A stretch of DNA of 64,000 nt from Paraconiothyrium sp. Pb-2020 (lineage: Eukaryota > Ascomycota > Dothideomycetes > Pleosporales > Didymosphaeriaceae). The stretch covers positions 3,038,001-3,102,000 of the forward strand of contig JAJUBI010000001.1 in assembly GCA_022419385.1 (NCBI GenBank). Direction: 5' to 3'. Below are positions 49,118 through 59,741 of the stretch, piece by piece; the stretch's first letter is position 1, and every line of letters starts with the position of its first letter. The notes under the pieces are model-generated. The model was not told the origin of the DNA. It saw nothing but the letters and a program-made list of their open reading frames with translations, and made no database searches. Made by a program: the position numbers and the translations under genes.

Positions 49118-50395
49118 ATGATCGTTTTCCCTGATGAGGATGGCGACAAAAGTGCGGACTCTCAACATGACCGCCTCGGCGTCCTCCCAGATGAGCTCCT
49201 ACTGCAGGTCTTCGAGACGCTCGCAAAGCTCGGCACGCGAAAAGACCTCTGCAACGTGTCACGACTGAGCAAGAGGTACCATCGCCTGAGCGACGCGACA
49301 CTATACAAGCAGGTGCTATTCCAAACTCCGGAGCTACACCTCACCTTCAGCGAATCGCTCGGTCGCCGCCCGCGTCGTGGATCAGCTATCAATGAAGTCA
49401 CCTTGGCATACCCGGCATCAGAGCTTTCGCAATTGGCGCTTGGTGCCCACGTACCTGGTTCCTACATCCATCATTCCCGATTCGACGGCTTGTCACGCAC
49501 GCTTTCCATAATGTCGAATCTAGAAAAGCTTGACATAGCCGTTCCGAGCGTTCTGTTGCACGGCATTGGTTCCCTATTTAACGGTCCTTTCGATCTATCA
49601 TGTCTCAAGTCATGCAAACTATTCTATCAGTGTCCCAATGATGAGTACTGGGACCTGCGCGAAAACATACATATATTTGCGCATCCTGAGCTCGAAGAGC
49701 TGACCATTCGGCGTGCAAAATTTGATGAGCAAGGTTTCAATTTCCTAGAGCGACCTCACGAGACAGCCTTGAAAAAGCTACACCTAATCGAGTGCGACAT
49801 CAATGACGACGGCCTCAGTGATATCCTTGAGCTTCCCGAAGCACTTGAGGAGTTTGTGATGACACACCAAGAAGAACCAGAGCCAGAGCTCGAAGAGAGT
49901 TCCGACAGTGTTGCCGACTACATTCAAGCGCTCAGATCCCAAAGCGAATCCTTAAAAAGCATTACTATCGACTCTCCATCTATGACAAGCCGAAAAGTGT
50001 TGAGGATGAGGGAGTTCGGCGCTGTGAAGACCCTGCGCCTGAACTGGGACTACCAGCTGTTCGCCAAATCATCGAAGAAGCCGCGCCTGCACTCCGTCGG
50101 CTTACCTCCGGAATTGGAGACGCTGGAGTTTTTCAATGAGCTCGGCACTGATGCGGAAGTCAATGATCTCTTGCTTGCTTTGATTGAGAGCAAGAGTATC
50201 GTTGCGAGACATTGGAAGACTATGGTCGTGGTCGAGGGCGATGAAGCTATTCTTAAACAGGTCAAGGCTGCCTGCAAAGAGAACGATCTGAAATTGGATA
50301 TCATCGGTGCTTTTGATGAAACAGAATCCGAGGCTGATGAGAGTGTAGAGTCTGATGGCGGCGATGACAGAGATGCTGATGACGGCTCTGAGTAG
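49118..50395 (+). CDS. F-box protein
   Basis: Intronless, 425 residues, ATG at 49118 (upstream in-frame codons lack an ATG). The F-box is at about residues 22-65: LPDELLLQVFETLAKLGTRKDLCNVSRLSKRYHRLSDATLYKQV. The rest has loosely spaced LRR-like segments (LEKLDIAVPS, LEELTIRRAKF, LKKLHLIECDI, VKTLRLNWDY, LETLEFF) and a long acidic C-terminus. F-box proteins recruit substrates to SCF ubiquitin ligases through Skp1; the target is unknown. Pezizomycotina genomes have many such lineage-specific members. Confidence 0.85.
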   Translation: MIVFPDEDGDKSADSQHDRLGVLPDELLLQVFETLAKLGTRKDLCNVSRLSKRYHRLSDATLYKQVLFQTPELHLTFSESLGRRPRRGSAINEVTLAYPASELSQLALGAHVPGSYIHHSRFDGLSRTLSIMSNLEKLDIAVPSVLLHGIGSLFNGPFDLSCLKSCKLFYQCPNDEYWDLRENIHIFAHPELEELTIRRAKFDEQGFNFLERPHETALKKLHLIECDINDDGLSDILELPEALEEFVMTHQEEPEPELEESSDSVADYIQALRSQSESLKSITIDSPSMTSRKVLRMREFGAVKTLRLNWDYQLFAKSSKKPRLHSVGLPPELETLEFFNELGTDAEVNDLLLALIESKSIVARHWKTMVVVEGDEAILKQVKAACKENDLKLDIIGAFDETESEADESVESDGGDDRDADDGSE

Positions 50396-50552
50396 ACCGC
50401 TCAATGTTATAGACGGATGATGACACACGAAGTTGATACACGAAATGATACACGAAGACCTAGACTAGATTCGATTGTACAAGCAAGGACTGTTCGATTT
50501 TCAGTCCGTTCAAGAATTTTCTTTCTCTCTGCTCCACTTTCCCCTCGCACTC

Positions 50553-51376
50553 TCACATCAGCAACCAGGCAACAATGCTCGCACCGCCCAACATGAGTGA
50601 AATAATTCCGCTTCCCGTGACTCGAGCCGCTGTTCCGGGCGCTGTCGTACTGCTCGGTGTGCCACTATGCGAAGAGGCTGGCGAAGCTGTCGGGGTCGGG
50701 CCACCACCAGTACTTATCGTCGTTTTACTTTCGTCGCCCTCTTTCCACCTGAGTAACACAGCAGGATGATTCAAAGAGAACACCGAAGTGGTCTCTCTAG
50801 CATTTGTCGTCACCGTCGTGCTTACGAATTCTCCATTCTCATCAGCGCTACAACTCACGAACCCAGACACCGGCAACTGTGAACCCGATGCGAGCACACA
50901 CAATGGACCACCTGCTGACCGTGTAGAGAGCACGAGCTGGCTGTGTTGCGTCAGTCCCTTCTGGTCGTACTGAGCCGGGGGCGAAGCCCTTACCTAGGGC
51001 AGCACACAATTTCCGTCTCCCCACTAGCAACAGACGACGTTGCAGTCGTCCATGCAGACGGACACACGTTCGCTGGCGAAAAGTACCCGACAGACAACTG
51101 CCAGAAGTTGTCCTTGTCTGCTGAAGCGCTCAAAGGGACAGGATAGCAGTCGGTATTGTAGTTGTACGCATAGATGTCTGGACGACCGCCGCCGGTCTTG
51201 AAACACGTCCCATCGTCACCTCCCAAGCCGTCGTACCCAGGTCCCCCCCTATCGAAAGTTCGCAGATGCGGATAGGATAGACATGTTGAGGAGGGTGTAA
51301 AGGTCGTGGTTAGAGGGCCGTAGTTGGTGGATGTCGTGGGCCAGGTGGCGCCGCCTAGCCATGAATAGTCACCCAT
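50553..51376 (-). CDS. Cys-containing, Ser/Thr-rich surface-type protein
   Basis: Exons 50994-51376 and 50553-50940 (53 bp GTAAGG..CAG intron), 256 residues, ATG at 51376. Reads as a fungal extracellular-type domain (FTPSSTCLS, GTCFKTGGGRPDIYAYNYNTDCYP, SVGYFSPANVCPSAW, ETEIVCCP) followed by a Thr/Ser/Pro-rich linker (TGGGPTPTASPASSHSGTPSS) and a hydrophobic C-terminal segment (IISLMLGGASIVAWLLM), so either single-pass or GPI-type anchored. No N-terminal signal peptide is visible, which is odd for this layout; a missed upstream exon is possible. No function assigned. Confidence 0.7.
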
Positions 51377-53050
51377 TGTGGCCAACTTGTGTTTGTGCTG
51401 TGTATGTTAATGAAGTCTTGTTATGGGTTCGGAGGTCGTTTTGCGTGATGAATAATCCTTGAGGTTGTTTTGCCGGGGACAAGCCCCGGATATTTGGGCA
51501 TTTGAACAGTTGGACAACGCGTGAGCATTCGTTCCTCGTTTGAATGGGGCAGAGTTCGGCGTGCTTAGTGCCGATCGTTCTCATGTTATTGGATGTTTGG
51601 TGAGGCCTCCAAAGCCCAAAATAGCACGCCGTTAGCTCCACAAGGCCACCAATGTCAATGAGGTTCATGCAGCTAGTATGCATAAGGCTAGCTGCATCAA
51701 ATACGTCGACTGGCTTCCGCATGTTCGCATAGTAATTGTAGCGTTATAATACATTTCAATGTACAGTGATTGGGATTACGATCAGAGCGGTGTGCGCGTA
51801 TATAAGGTGGCGTAGCACTCCGAGTGTCCATACACACGACCTCGATTGAGATAATTAATTTGAAATCAGGATTCGGCATTGTGGGGTCTCAAGAGCCTCT
51901 CATACTCACATCTCGAATTCCAATGCTAGGCGCCCTCTTTATGCAAACGCATCGTATAGAAACTTCAGGGGCTATCCAGCGATCTCTTAGAGCGTCGAAA
52001 AAGTGCCTGCTGAGAGTCCCAGAAAGTTAGCTGCATTGGAAGAAAGACTTCATTACTTCGGACAATCTCCCACCAGAGCGCGAGAGCGAGCACAGAGGGT
52101 GTCAAGAGACATTACAAAGTGGCGGAATAGCCTCCAAAACAGTCTGTGTCAGGCGGTAGAAACTCCCGCTGCGCCTCCAGCGTTGTAATAATGAGGATAA
52201 TCTCCTGGCACAGTGACCCACGGGACATCTTCTCATTTACCTGCTCATTTGGATCTCCGCCAAGGGCATATATTAACTTGTACGAAAATCTAAGCGGAAA
52301 AGGAGCGCGGGGTCAAGTTTGACGCGCGATAAGATATCCTACTTTTCCTAGTCCTCACATATAGTAGTCTAACTTGGCGATACCATGATACCAAATCGCT
52401 TCGTACCTTTCCGCACAGCTTTAAGCGCAATAACACCATAATCCAACAAGAGGAAGTGTTATTAGGCGCATCTAGCATTGGCGTGCGGGATTGCGATCGA
52501 TATATGATCTCCAGCTTTCAAGGTTGAGGATAGAATCGCTCATAAGATCGATTTTGAAGGTTCAGCTTACTGGAGGACGACAAAAGCAATATCTCAATAT
52601 CTTGAATCTTCGGTCCCTAGGCTGTGCAACCACAGTGAAGCAGTCTCCGACGTCTAAAACAGGAAAATTTACCGCAAGATATATGGCAAACAACGAAGCA
52701 GTGTTTCATGCCTTTGCAGCGCGATGAGTGTTATGTGAGGAAGCCTCCTATCATATCGTCATGAAGCTGCCAGGAGTAAATGTTCTTTAGTGGCCTAATG
52801 GCGCGATTTACCTGATGCTCACCCTCAATTTGACGGCCCCTAATGCCCGAGGGGCAGGTTCAAACTTCGCCTCGAGCGCCAATCTCCACATCACCAGATC
52901 CTCTACCACGTCCCCAAATTGAGCTACAGCACATACCTAAATCCTGATTCACCCGACGCCTTGCCACGTGCTCAACCGGTGCCATGGCAGACTGGTCTTC
53001 GCAAACCGGCCCACCAAGGCGTATTTTCCGTAAAAAAAAAGAGCAAAAAA

Positions 53051-53140
53051 GTATCGAACCCAAGGATCGAACCCGCTCCGAGGCGACATTGCGCTATGTC
53101 AGGTAAGATCCTAAGATCATGACTTACACCACGATGGGGG
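53051..53140 (-). other. tRNA-like element (possible tRNA pseudogene or SINE head)
   Basis: On the minus strand a perfect Pol III B-box (GGTTCGATCC) lies about 58 bases after an A-box-like TGGTGTAAGTC. Between them are two perfect short stems (GTAAG/CTTAC and GACAT/ATGTC). The T-stem is imperfect and no matching acceptor stem is found, so it is not a functional tRNA as read. Confidence 0.25.
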
Positions 53141-53219
53141 CACGAGGCTAACTGTGGGTAAGCCATGATCTATTCGATAGCAATGTTTCTAATCTTGTAA
53201 TCTATATACTACTTAACAG

Positions 53220-53282
53220 ATATGGGTGGATGAATCATAGATGTGAGTAGGTGAATTGTAGGTATGGCTGAGTGAATCATGT
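53220..53282. repeat. Three imperfect 21 bp tandem units
   Basis: Units at 53220, 53241 and 53262 follow RTRTGRSTGRGTGAATCATAG with several mismatches. Confidence 0.6.
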
Positions 53283-53337
53283 GCAGGAAAGTTTCGAGAT
53301 AATGACACCTCTGACTTGAGAGTGACTGCCCCAGGTC

Positions 53338-54446
53338 TTATGATTTGATTACAGAGCACCTCTTAGATAGATCAACATCATACAGTTTGTTATTCAAAAG
53401 TGACCGAAGGCCGAACTTTTTCGCCCGTTGGAAGAGGTGCAATAAGCTTGGTGAAGAGATGGAGATGAACAATATGCTGGTTTCAATAATGAACCAATAT
53501 AGAGTAGTGACGAAACCCCCTGATACGTCGTTAATTGTTGAACATGCGGATCGTCGCCTTAGACTTACAGGTAACATCAGTGTTCATGGTGTCGCCTGTT
53601 ACAAATACCGAGACGGTCCGGCCAATTGTAAAGACGACGACGCTGATCCAATGTAAGTCTCATGCATGTGAAGGGTGTTGTGTGTACGCCTACCAATACG
53701 CAAACAGGAAAACCATAATCGTGAGGACCTTTTTCCGACGAGTCATCTGCAAGTTCCACAGAAATGGCATTGGAATGAGCAAGAGCCATAGGTCGATGAC
53801 CACGCTCGTCACTCCGTTACCCAATTGTATATCGATGGTCCTGATACAGGTATATCCAGAGTACCCAGGTAAGGCGCGATCCCAGAAAGCGTTGACCGGC
53901 ATGCAGTTGAACAACGCGACGAAAGACATTATAATCCACCACGCCAGATTCGTTATTAGACACGCCCAAAAGCTGATGAGAAATGTCCGGCTCGTTGTCC
54001 CAAACATGCGGCGGTAGAAAAACAGTGCTGAGATTCGGCACAGGCCGGCCGCGAAGTCGTACAAGTGATACATGCCGTAGAGGACTTGTAGAAAGCGTCT
54101 GAAGCGTACGACGGGTATAGTGCTAACGTGTTGGCCCATACCAGAGTCTCGTGAACATGCGGCGAGGAATAGAACGCTTACGACGAAAGGCTTTGTGCAT
54201 GAGTATGAGCATGGTCCAGTCGAGGATCACCAAGCGATGTTGCGGGGCACTTACCCACGCCGCAAGTGCAAACCAGTCATCCCAGTAGAACCGGCGGTAG
54301 GAAAACTGGTCTGTTGGACGTGTGGGAAGGGTCAACCGGGACCAGAATCGCAAAATGATAATGACGGTACAGAGGGCGGCCCATGTCATCGAGAGGGCGA
54401 AGACGGCTTTGCCCTGGATGGGGCCATCGGTGGGAAGTGCGTCCAT
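53338..54446 (-). CDS. Rhodopsin-domain (PTH11-like) integral membrane protein 1
   Basis: Exons 54255-54446, 53694-54190, 53569-53642 and 53338-53519; introns 64, 51 and 49 bp; 314 residues. Seven-helix fungal membrane protein of the rhodopsin-domain group (PF20684), related to PTH11-like receptors. Landmarks: RRFYWDDWFALAAW after helix 1, GMGQHVSTIP, GLCRISALFFYRRMFG in the third helix, CIRTIDIQLGNGVTSVVIDLWLLLIPMPFLWNLQM, TIGRTVSVFVTGDT and WFIIETS..F......LLHLFQRAKKFG at the end. No CFEM domain. Ligand unknown. The first intron was chosen because it alone gives a phase-correct helix 2 (PFVVSVLFLAAC). Confidence 0.8.
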
Positions 54447-55234
54447 ACGTCGCGCTCGCTAAATCAACATAGGAATGATTGTAGAGCTCGGAAACAGCTG
54501 TACTTGAATGGCGGAACAGTTGCTTCGAAATGGCAATATATTCGCTCGGCGCATTGAACGGCAGACCTGCTTATAGGCTATACTCACGACCTGGTTCGAG
54601 GAACCAACTGCGCTGGTCCTGTAGCTGCCATTCATTGGATGTTTGCTTTAAGTAAGCTTACAGGGCATTCTGGCGTCCGGTCGTACACCTCATATATCCA
54701 GTCAATTAAGAGCCTTTGACCGGACGAACTGTGCCCCAAGACTACCTTGCATAGAGTAGGACCGCAGGTGCCTATATCATATGGTCTGGCTCCTCACCAA
54801 AGATATGGCAACTTCTCAAGAGACGCTTTGGCATTCGCTGTTGAAACGCAGCCCCTGCAACGATCGCGGGGGCCGAATTGGCAGCGATATCTCTCAATGG
54901 CTGGGAAATGGGGCAAAGAAACATGCACTAAGGTTCCAATTTCTTTCAGCCGCAGACTAACAGGTCGATTCTACCGCCCCACCAATAAGCACGTCTGCCT
55001 TCGAAATCCCTTGATCATACACCACAATCTCCCATGACAAATTTATACAGCAGTAAACACCACATGAGCTGGACAGTGAATATGTTTCGCGGGCAACTGC
55101 GCAACTTGAAGAACTAATTCTATGAATATCGCATAGCGGGCCCGACTGCAGGTAGACGCTAACATCGGCGGCAGCTTCTTCTTCCCAACAAAACTTCAAG
55201 CCCCCATTGACCTTTTGCCACCTCGAATCCACAT
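54447..55234. other. Intergenic, no gene supported
   Basis: About 790 bp; a plus frame at 54747-55037 has no protein-like features I can support. Confidence 0.5.
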
Positions 55235-55447
55235 TCACAAAACGTTACTTGCATCCGCCCACGGAGAGGTCGTTTTCACTCTTCTTGCCTCGCTGGCTTC
55301 TTCGTCGCTGATCACCCTGGCTGGCACGTCCTGCGCTTCAGTCCTTTGCTTGAGTAATAATTCCCATGCTGGGTAATTCAGTATACCACGCGGCTGAAAG
55401 AGATACCGTAATCTCGCAGCCCATTTCTTCCGCTCAAGTATCTCCAT
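55235..55447 (-). CDS. Small open frame directly after the UstYa-like gene
   Basis: 70-residue frame with its own ATG at 55447, seven bases beyond the stop of the UstYa-like gene on the same strand. Composition is protein-like (Arg/Lys/Glu-rich, ILERKKWAARLRYLFQPRG, then a polar acidic tail). It could be a chance frame in the 3' UTR, the remnant of a former C-terminus, or an exon of another gene. No family recognised. Confidence 0.3.
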   Translation of the reverse strand: MEILERKKWAARLRYLFQPRGILNYPAWELLLKQRTEAQDVPARVISDEEASEARRVKTTSPWADASNVL

Positions 55448-55454
55448 TCTCTCT

Positions 55455-56204
55455 CTACTTCTCAGGCATTATCACCGTAGGCGCCAACTCCACCTTCCTC
55501 TTATCACTCCACTCCTCAACCTGAGTCCAATCCACACACTTCCTCGGCGTCTTCGAATGCGCGTCCAGAAACGTGAAGTTCTCCTCTTTCGGCCACGTAA
55601 ACGTGTATAGGCTGAGGTCGGCGTTGCACATGCTTGAGAGCCGGAGGACTTCAATGCAGTGGTCGAGGTGCGAGTGGTAGTAGTCGATTTGGGAAGCGGA
55701 CAGGGCGGAGGAGGTGCGCAGGTATAGGAAGTTGCGCATTTGATTGAGACAGTGTAGCTCGTGGTAGACACCTAGGCTGGCTAGATAGCCTCCGTTTTTG
55801 ACGCGTACAGCTGTTTCTGAAGGGACACCGGCGGTGGAAAGTTCAGAAGCGGAGGCGTTGAAGTAGAACGGTTGGAGTAGGGCCGTCCATGCCTCCCTTG
55901 TCACATTGCTGGGGGCGCCCTGGAAGTCGCTGTTTTTGACACCGTGCTCGGCGTGGTGTGTATTTATCTGTTGCTGTATATGCTGGAGTCCGGGGAACGT
56001 TGTGAGTTGCGTCGTGTGGGTGTTGTGTTGAAGGAATTGGAAGATGTTTGCAGCCACGGAGATAACCAGCAGAAATGATGCTATGCAAGTAAAGATTGAA
56101 GAAGGTAAGGTACGTCGCTGGCTTTCATGAAAAGAGAGGTGCTCGACTGAGTCTAACTCAGAGTCTGTGTAGCTCTCAGACAACAAATGCTTTTCCTCGT
56201 CCAT
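55455..56204 (-). CDS. DUF3328 / UstYa-like oxidase
   Basis: Intronless, 249 residues from ATG 56204. Type II membrane layout: acidic cytosolic N-terminus, one transmembrane helix at about 36-58 (IFTCIASFLLVISVAANIFQFL), then a lumenal domain. Both family metal/active-site motifs are intact: HELHC at 148-152 and HLDHC at 179-183, separated by the usual Tyr-rich spacer. UstYa proteins oxidise and cyclise ribosomal peptides (ustiloxin, phomopsin, asperipin) or act in other secondary-metabolite clusters; the family is large, so this one's substrate is unknown. It is divergent from the small secreted peptide gene at 56731 with 526 bp between starts. Confidence 0.88.
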   Translation of the reverse strand: MDEEKHLLSESYTDSELDSVEHLSFHESQRRTLPSSIFTCIASFLLVISVAANIFQFLQHNTHTTQLTTFPGLQHIQQQINTHHAEHGVKNSDFQGAPSNVTREAWTALLQPFYFNASASELSTAGVPSETAVRVKNGGYLASLGVYHELHCLNQMRNFLYLRTSSALSASQIDYYHSHLDHCIEVLRLSSMCNADLSLYTFTWPKEENFTFLDAHSKTPRKCVDWTQVEEWSDKRKVELAPTVIMPEK

Positions 56205-56730
56205 TTGCGCAGACCGGTTCGCAAGTTGCTTCAGAGTTGGCCAAAAAATGGTGTTGCTGTGTTGACCCTCAATTGACAGATGCGTCGGCAACAGCCAATA
56301 TTCTATTTTCGGATCCGCTAGGTAAAGTCGAAGTTCCCGTGTGTTCCAAGATACGAGGGAACTTTTGCCGCCAAGGCAGAATGGTGTTGAGTGTGAAGTT
56401 GGCCCCCAGTGTGGTGGAAGCCGCCGATCCTACTTGAAGTGGGTCGGCGGTACTCATGTTGCTTAAGCGAGCTTACTGCACTGCCTTCTTTGCACCATTC
56501 CCCTAGACAGGGATTTGCTGTCCAGCTGGGATTGAGTAGTACGCTGACGCAGTCATTTTGTCTGACCACGTTCGTGTTCCTGGGTTCGCGTGTCGGCACA
56601 TTATCTGCATGGGGCGAAGGCTCGACAACGCACGTCCGGGGTAGTCGACCACAGCATAACCTTATCTACTTTGTTGGAACCCATTCACAGACAATCTACT
56701 CACGCTCGAATCTCGCTCAAGCTTGCCAAA
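56205..56730. promoter_or_regulatory. Divergent promoter, UstYa-like and small secreted peptide
   Basis: 526 bp between starts; joint regulation is possible but no shared operator is evident. The last 60 bases before ATG 56731 are CT-rich with a CCAAAATG start context, typical of a fungal 5' leader. Confidence 0.5.
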
Positions 56731-56974
56731 ATGTCTCTTCGTCACATTCTTGTAGTCGTCGCACTATTCGGATTCTCCCTAGCAGCACCTGTTCCAGGTA
56801 ACTCGCTCCACTCTCATTGGTATCTCGAAAGCTAACGTTGGTGGCAGCAGAACAAAGAGACATCGAGATTCACCTCGATCCAGAATGTGATCAAGTCCTT
56901 GGTGAGTCGCTCAAACATGGTCCCACGCTCAGTGAGTTGACAAATTTGCAGTCAAGCGGATCTGCGCAAACTGA
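56731..56974 (+). CDS. Very small secreted peptide, three exons
   Basis: Exons 56731-56797, 56851-56901 and 56952-56974 give 46 residues. Signal peptide at 1-19 (RHILVVVALFGFSLA, then APVP), a mature part of about 27 residues with two Cys and one Lys-Arg pair (LVKRICAN end). Both introns (53 and 50 bp) have good donors (GTAACT, GTGAGT) and a clear CAG or TTTGCAG acceptor; the first acceptor is a NAGNAG (a CAGCAG at 56845-56850), so one extra Ala is possible. Three exons for a 46-residue protein plus a perfect secretion signal argue for a real gene. Candidate effector, signal peptide or RiPP-type precursor. No repeat core is seen. If intron 2 is retained the frame runs to 56999. Confidence 0.6.
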
Positions 56975-57734
56975 GAGAATGGCGAATTGGGGTCGATAGA
57001 CTGGGTGGGCGCAGGGGACGAATGCACCCGCTCTTCATGCACATAGTTAATTCATTAATTCTGCCTTGATCTGTGGCCTGCGATCTGTGTTCAACGTGAT
57101 ATTGGGCATTAGCTTAGGTCTATCACCTGGCAATCACGACATGTCTGGACGTGTGCAAAACGCTTCTGAGGACAAGAAGGCTGTGTCGCTACTATGGGTC
57201 CATACTACCGATCAGGTAGCGCGCGGCCCCATGGATGCATCTGCCATGCTTGGTATATTTCCGCAAGCGCGTATCGATCGGGGATTTACAGGGGGCGATG
57301 GAATCTTCCGCGGTGGGTTGAGGCTAATATCATACAAGGATTGGCTGCCAGCTGCATCGGGTCGCACAGCCTTATCCCTAGGTCGAAACACCAAATTTAT
57401 GATCCAATGAAGAACACTTGTTTCTCGAGGGTCTGGTGAGATTCTATGTAGTACATTGCCCACGTAGGTATTAGGCCTGCTAATGCAACCACGCCCTGTA
57501 GACTATACGAGTAAGTGGTGTGGTCACCCCAGCCATCGGCAACGTGTGGCACTCTGGCTGCTTTATCTGCCCAGCACTCGATGGACTTGCTATCTCCGAT
57601 CGCGTCTTCTTTGTTACATAACCTCCAGATGCCCTTGCGTTGGTAACCACAACTCCGGGTGACTTCGATTGTTGATCTTACTACTCTTACTCAGTGTGTT
57701 CGTGCGCTGCCGGCCAACTGGTACAATCTTCGTC
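56975..57734. other. Intergenic
   Basis: About 760 bp; a plus frame at 57066-57410 is open but unsupported. A TTG-initiated upstream extension of the next gene (from 57669) lacks an ATG. Confidence 0.5.
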
Positions 57735-58957
57735 ATGTTTTGGGACACCCCGACCATACCTGCCCTATACGGGTCCATCATCCCATTCCTCGTCCTGGAC
57801 GTTTTCGTGGTGGTTCTGAGGTTCACGATGAAGAAGCGACTTGGTCAAAAATTCCATGCAGACGACTGGCTCATGATACCAGCGCTCACTGGGGTGATTG
57901 GCCTGGCGACGATGTATTTCTACGGACTTGGGACCAAGTCACTCGGCTACCGCTATATGCTCCTGCCTCCTGCAGGTACCGATATGACAAGCCCTGATTT
58001 CGTGCCTGAATTCGCCGGACCGATCTCGCTCATTGTGCGGACAAGAAGAGTGAGTTTGTCTGATATCCTTTGTGCGACAGGCACTGACGAATGTAGCTGG
58101 AATACTCTTCGCTGATTCTTTTCACGGCTACGGCGGGCTTCATCAAGATCAGCGTGCTCCTTTTTTATCGTCGCATTTTCACGATAATCCCATCCTACAA
58201 AGATGCCCGCAGTTGGTTTTTCATCATCATGATCACTCTGATCAGCGCGTGGGCTCTGTCATGGATCTTCGCGTTTGTCTTCATGTGCAGACTGAGTGTG
58301 CAGACGCTCTTCACCAGCCCGGAGAACCTGGAAGCGAAGTGTGTCGATACATTTATGGTTGGATACTCGCACTCTATCTCTGATTTTGTCTCGGATGCAC
58401 TGATCATTCTCATCCCGATTCCATTTGTAAGGCTTCTACAGCTTACCCTGATCTATGGAGCTTTAGGACTGATACCGTCACAGGTTTGGAAACTTCACTT
58501 GCCCACCGCACGCAAGCTTGCCGTCTGCGGCATCTTTCTCATGGGAGCCCTTGCCGCAGGAAGCTCCTTAGTCAGAATGATCTGGATGATCTGGAACAAT
58601 GCCGTTGGTTTTGGCGACGCGACGGATGAAGAGCGTAAGTTTCCTTGATAATCGAATCTGTTGGGGTACTAATTACAAACAGTCATGATCACGACCGAAC
58701 TCTACTGGATGATGCTTTCGATTTGCCTTGGTACCCTTGCAGCTTGTCTTCCAACGCTCCGTGGGCTTTTCAAGACCAAATCTATGGAGAGCTTTGTCCG
58801 TAGCTGGCGAAGTGTGTTCTCAGTTGCCTCTGCATCGAGGTCTAGGTCATGGAAGGCATCGAAAGATGATTCACCAGATGTCAGTTTCGAGTCAACCAGG
58901 ATCACACCTGGAAAGAAGTCATACAGCGACCACAGCGAAGGTTCGATTGATGTCTAG
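57735..58957 (+). CDS. Rhodopsin-domain (PTH11-like) integral membrane protein 2
   Basis: Exons 57735-58049, 58097-58426, 58484-58634 and 58683-58957 (introns 47, 57, 48 bp), 356 residues from ATG 57735. Seven-helix layout with the family landmarks F..DDWLMIPAL (after helix 1), IKISVLLFYRRIF, FMCRLSVQTLF, SDFVSDALIILIPIPFVWKLHLP and a C-terminal Ser/Arg/Asp-rich cytosolic tail. No CFEM domain. Same group as the 53338-54446 gene but clearly diverged, so not a recent duplicate. Possible receptor; ligand unknown. Confidence 0.85.
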
Positions 58958-59741
58958 GGCACGCTTGGTTTTGCGATCACAATTCCTTTCCTGAATGCTT
59001 TGATGGAGTACATGTTCAACTGCTTGGATTTGTGTTTTGTTAATTTCAATACGATCGTTGCGTACGTTGAAAACTCATTTCAGTGAAAGTGATCCATCTC
59101 AAATAATTAGACTACGATCAAAATCGTAGCGACGTCGCTTTTGCAAGGGTGTAGTTCAATGCCGACCAACATCCCAGTGTTTTGGCGAACATGTCGTGCC
59201 ACGCGATCTGAAACACAGCCCACCGCTAAGGAACCTGTGGTCATTGCAGGATATTATTATCTCAGCACTAGTTCTGGGGCGGATAACGCCCAATCAGCCC
59301 CTGCCAATATTAGCACACGTTATACGAGGTTTTGGCGCCGAGACTTGGGGGCCCCATCTCGTCTTGCCGATCGCATACTCACCACTCGGGGATGTAAACC
59401 TACACAGCCTACGTGGCTTGGTGATGCAAGGGAAACCGCCTTGATCGCTTGCGTGTCTTCGCCCATATGACCGAACCAGGAAATGGGATGCAAGAATGGC
59501 TGGGGCTCATTCTAAGCACTACCGCACGAAGCGGCCAAGGAGAATTAAGTATTCATGCACCGCAACCTTGTTCAGAGGTCGGTGCGTTACAAAGAGAATC
59601 CATTCTCCCTCTATATCCTAGACTCAGTGGACATACGAGCTGCTCTCAGGTCATACAGTCAGGGCCGATCTTTATATCATCCTACCCCTTGAAACTGACA
59701 GGAACCTGGACTCTGGGAATCACTGTGCCACTGCTTTCACG
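58958..59741. promoter_or_regulatory. Intergenic and promoter of the secreted protein
   Basis: About 780 bp. A TATA-like TTTATATC lies at 59671-59678, about 65 bases before the ATG at 59742. No gene supported. Confidence 0.5.

Larger units (their letters stand above)
51377..53337. other. Gene-poor, AT-rich stretch with small elements
   Basis: About 2 kb without a supported gene. Contains a tRNA-like element and a short tandem repeat (separate entries). A minus-strand frame at 52290-52478 may be a transposon relic but has no diagnostic motif. Confidence 0.5.

Noticed and set aside
52290..52478. Minus-strand frame resembling transposase debris
   Set aside because: Too short, no terminal repeats or catalytic motif seen.
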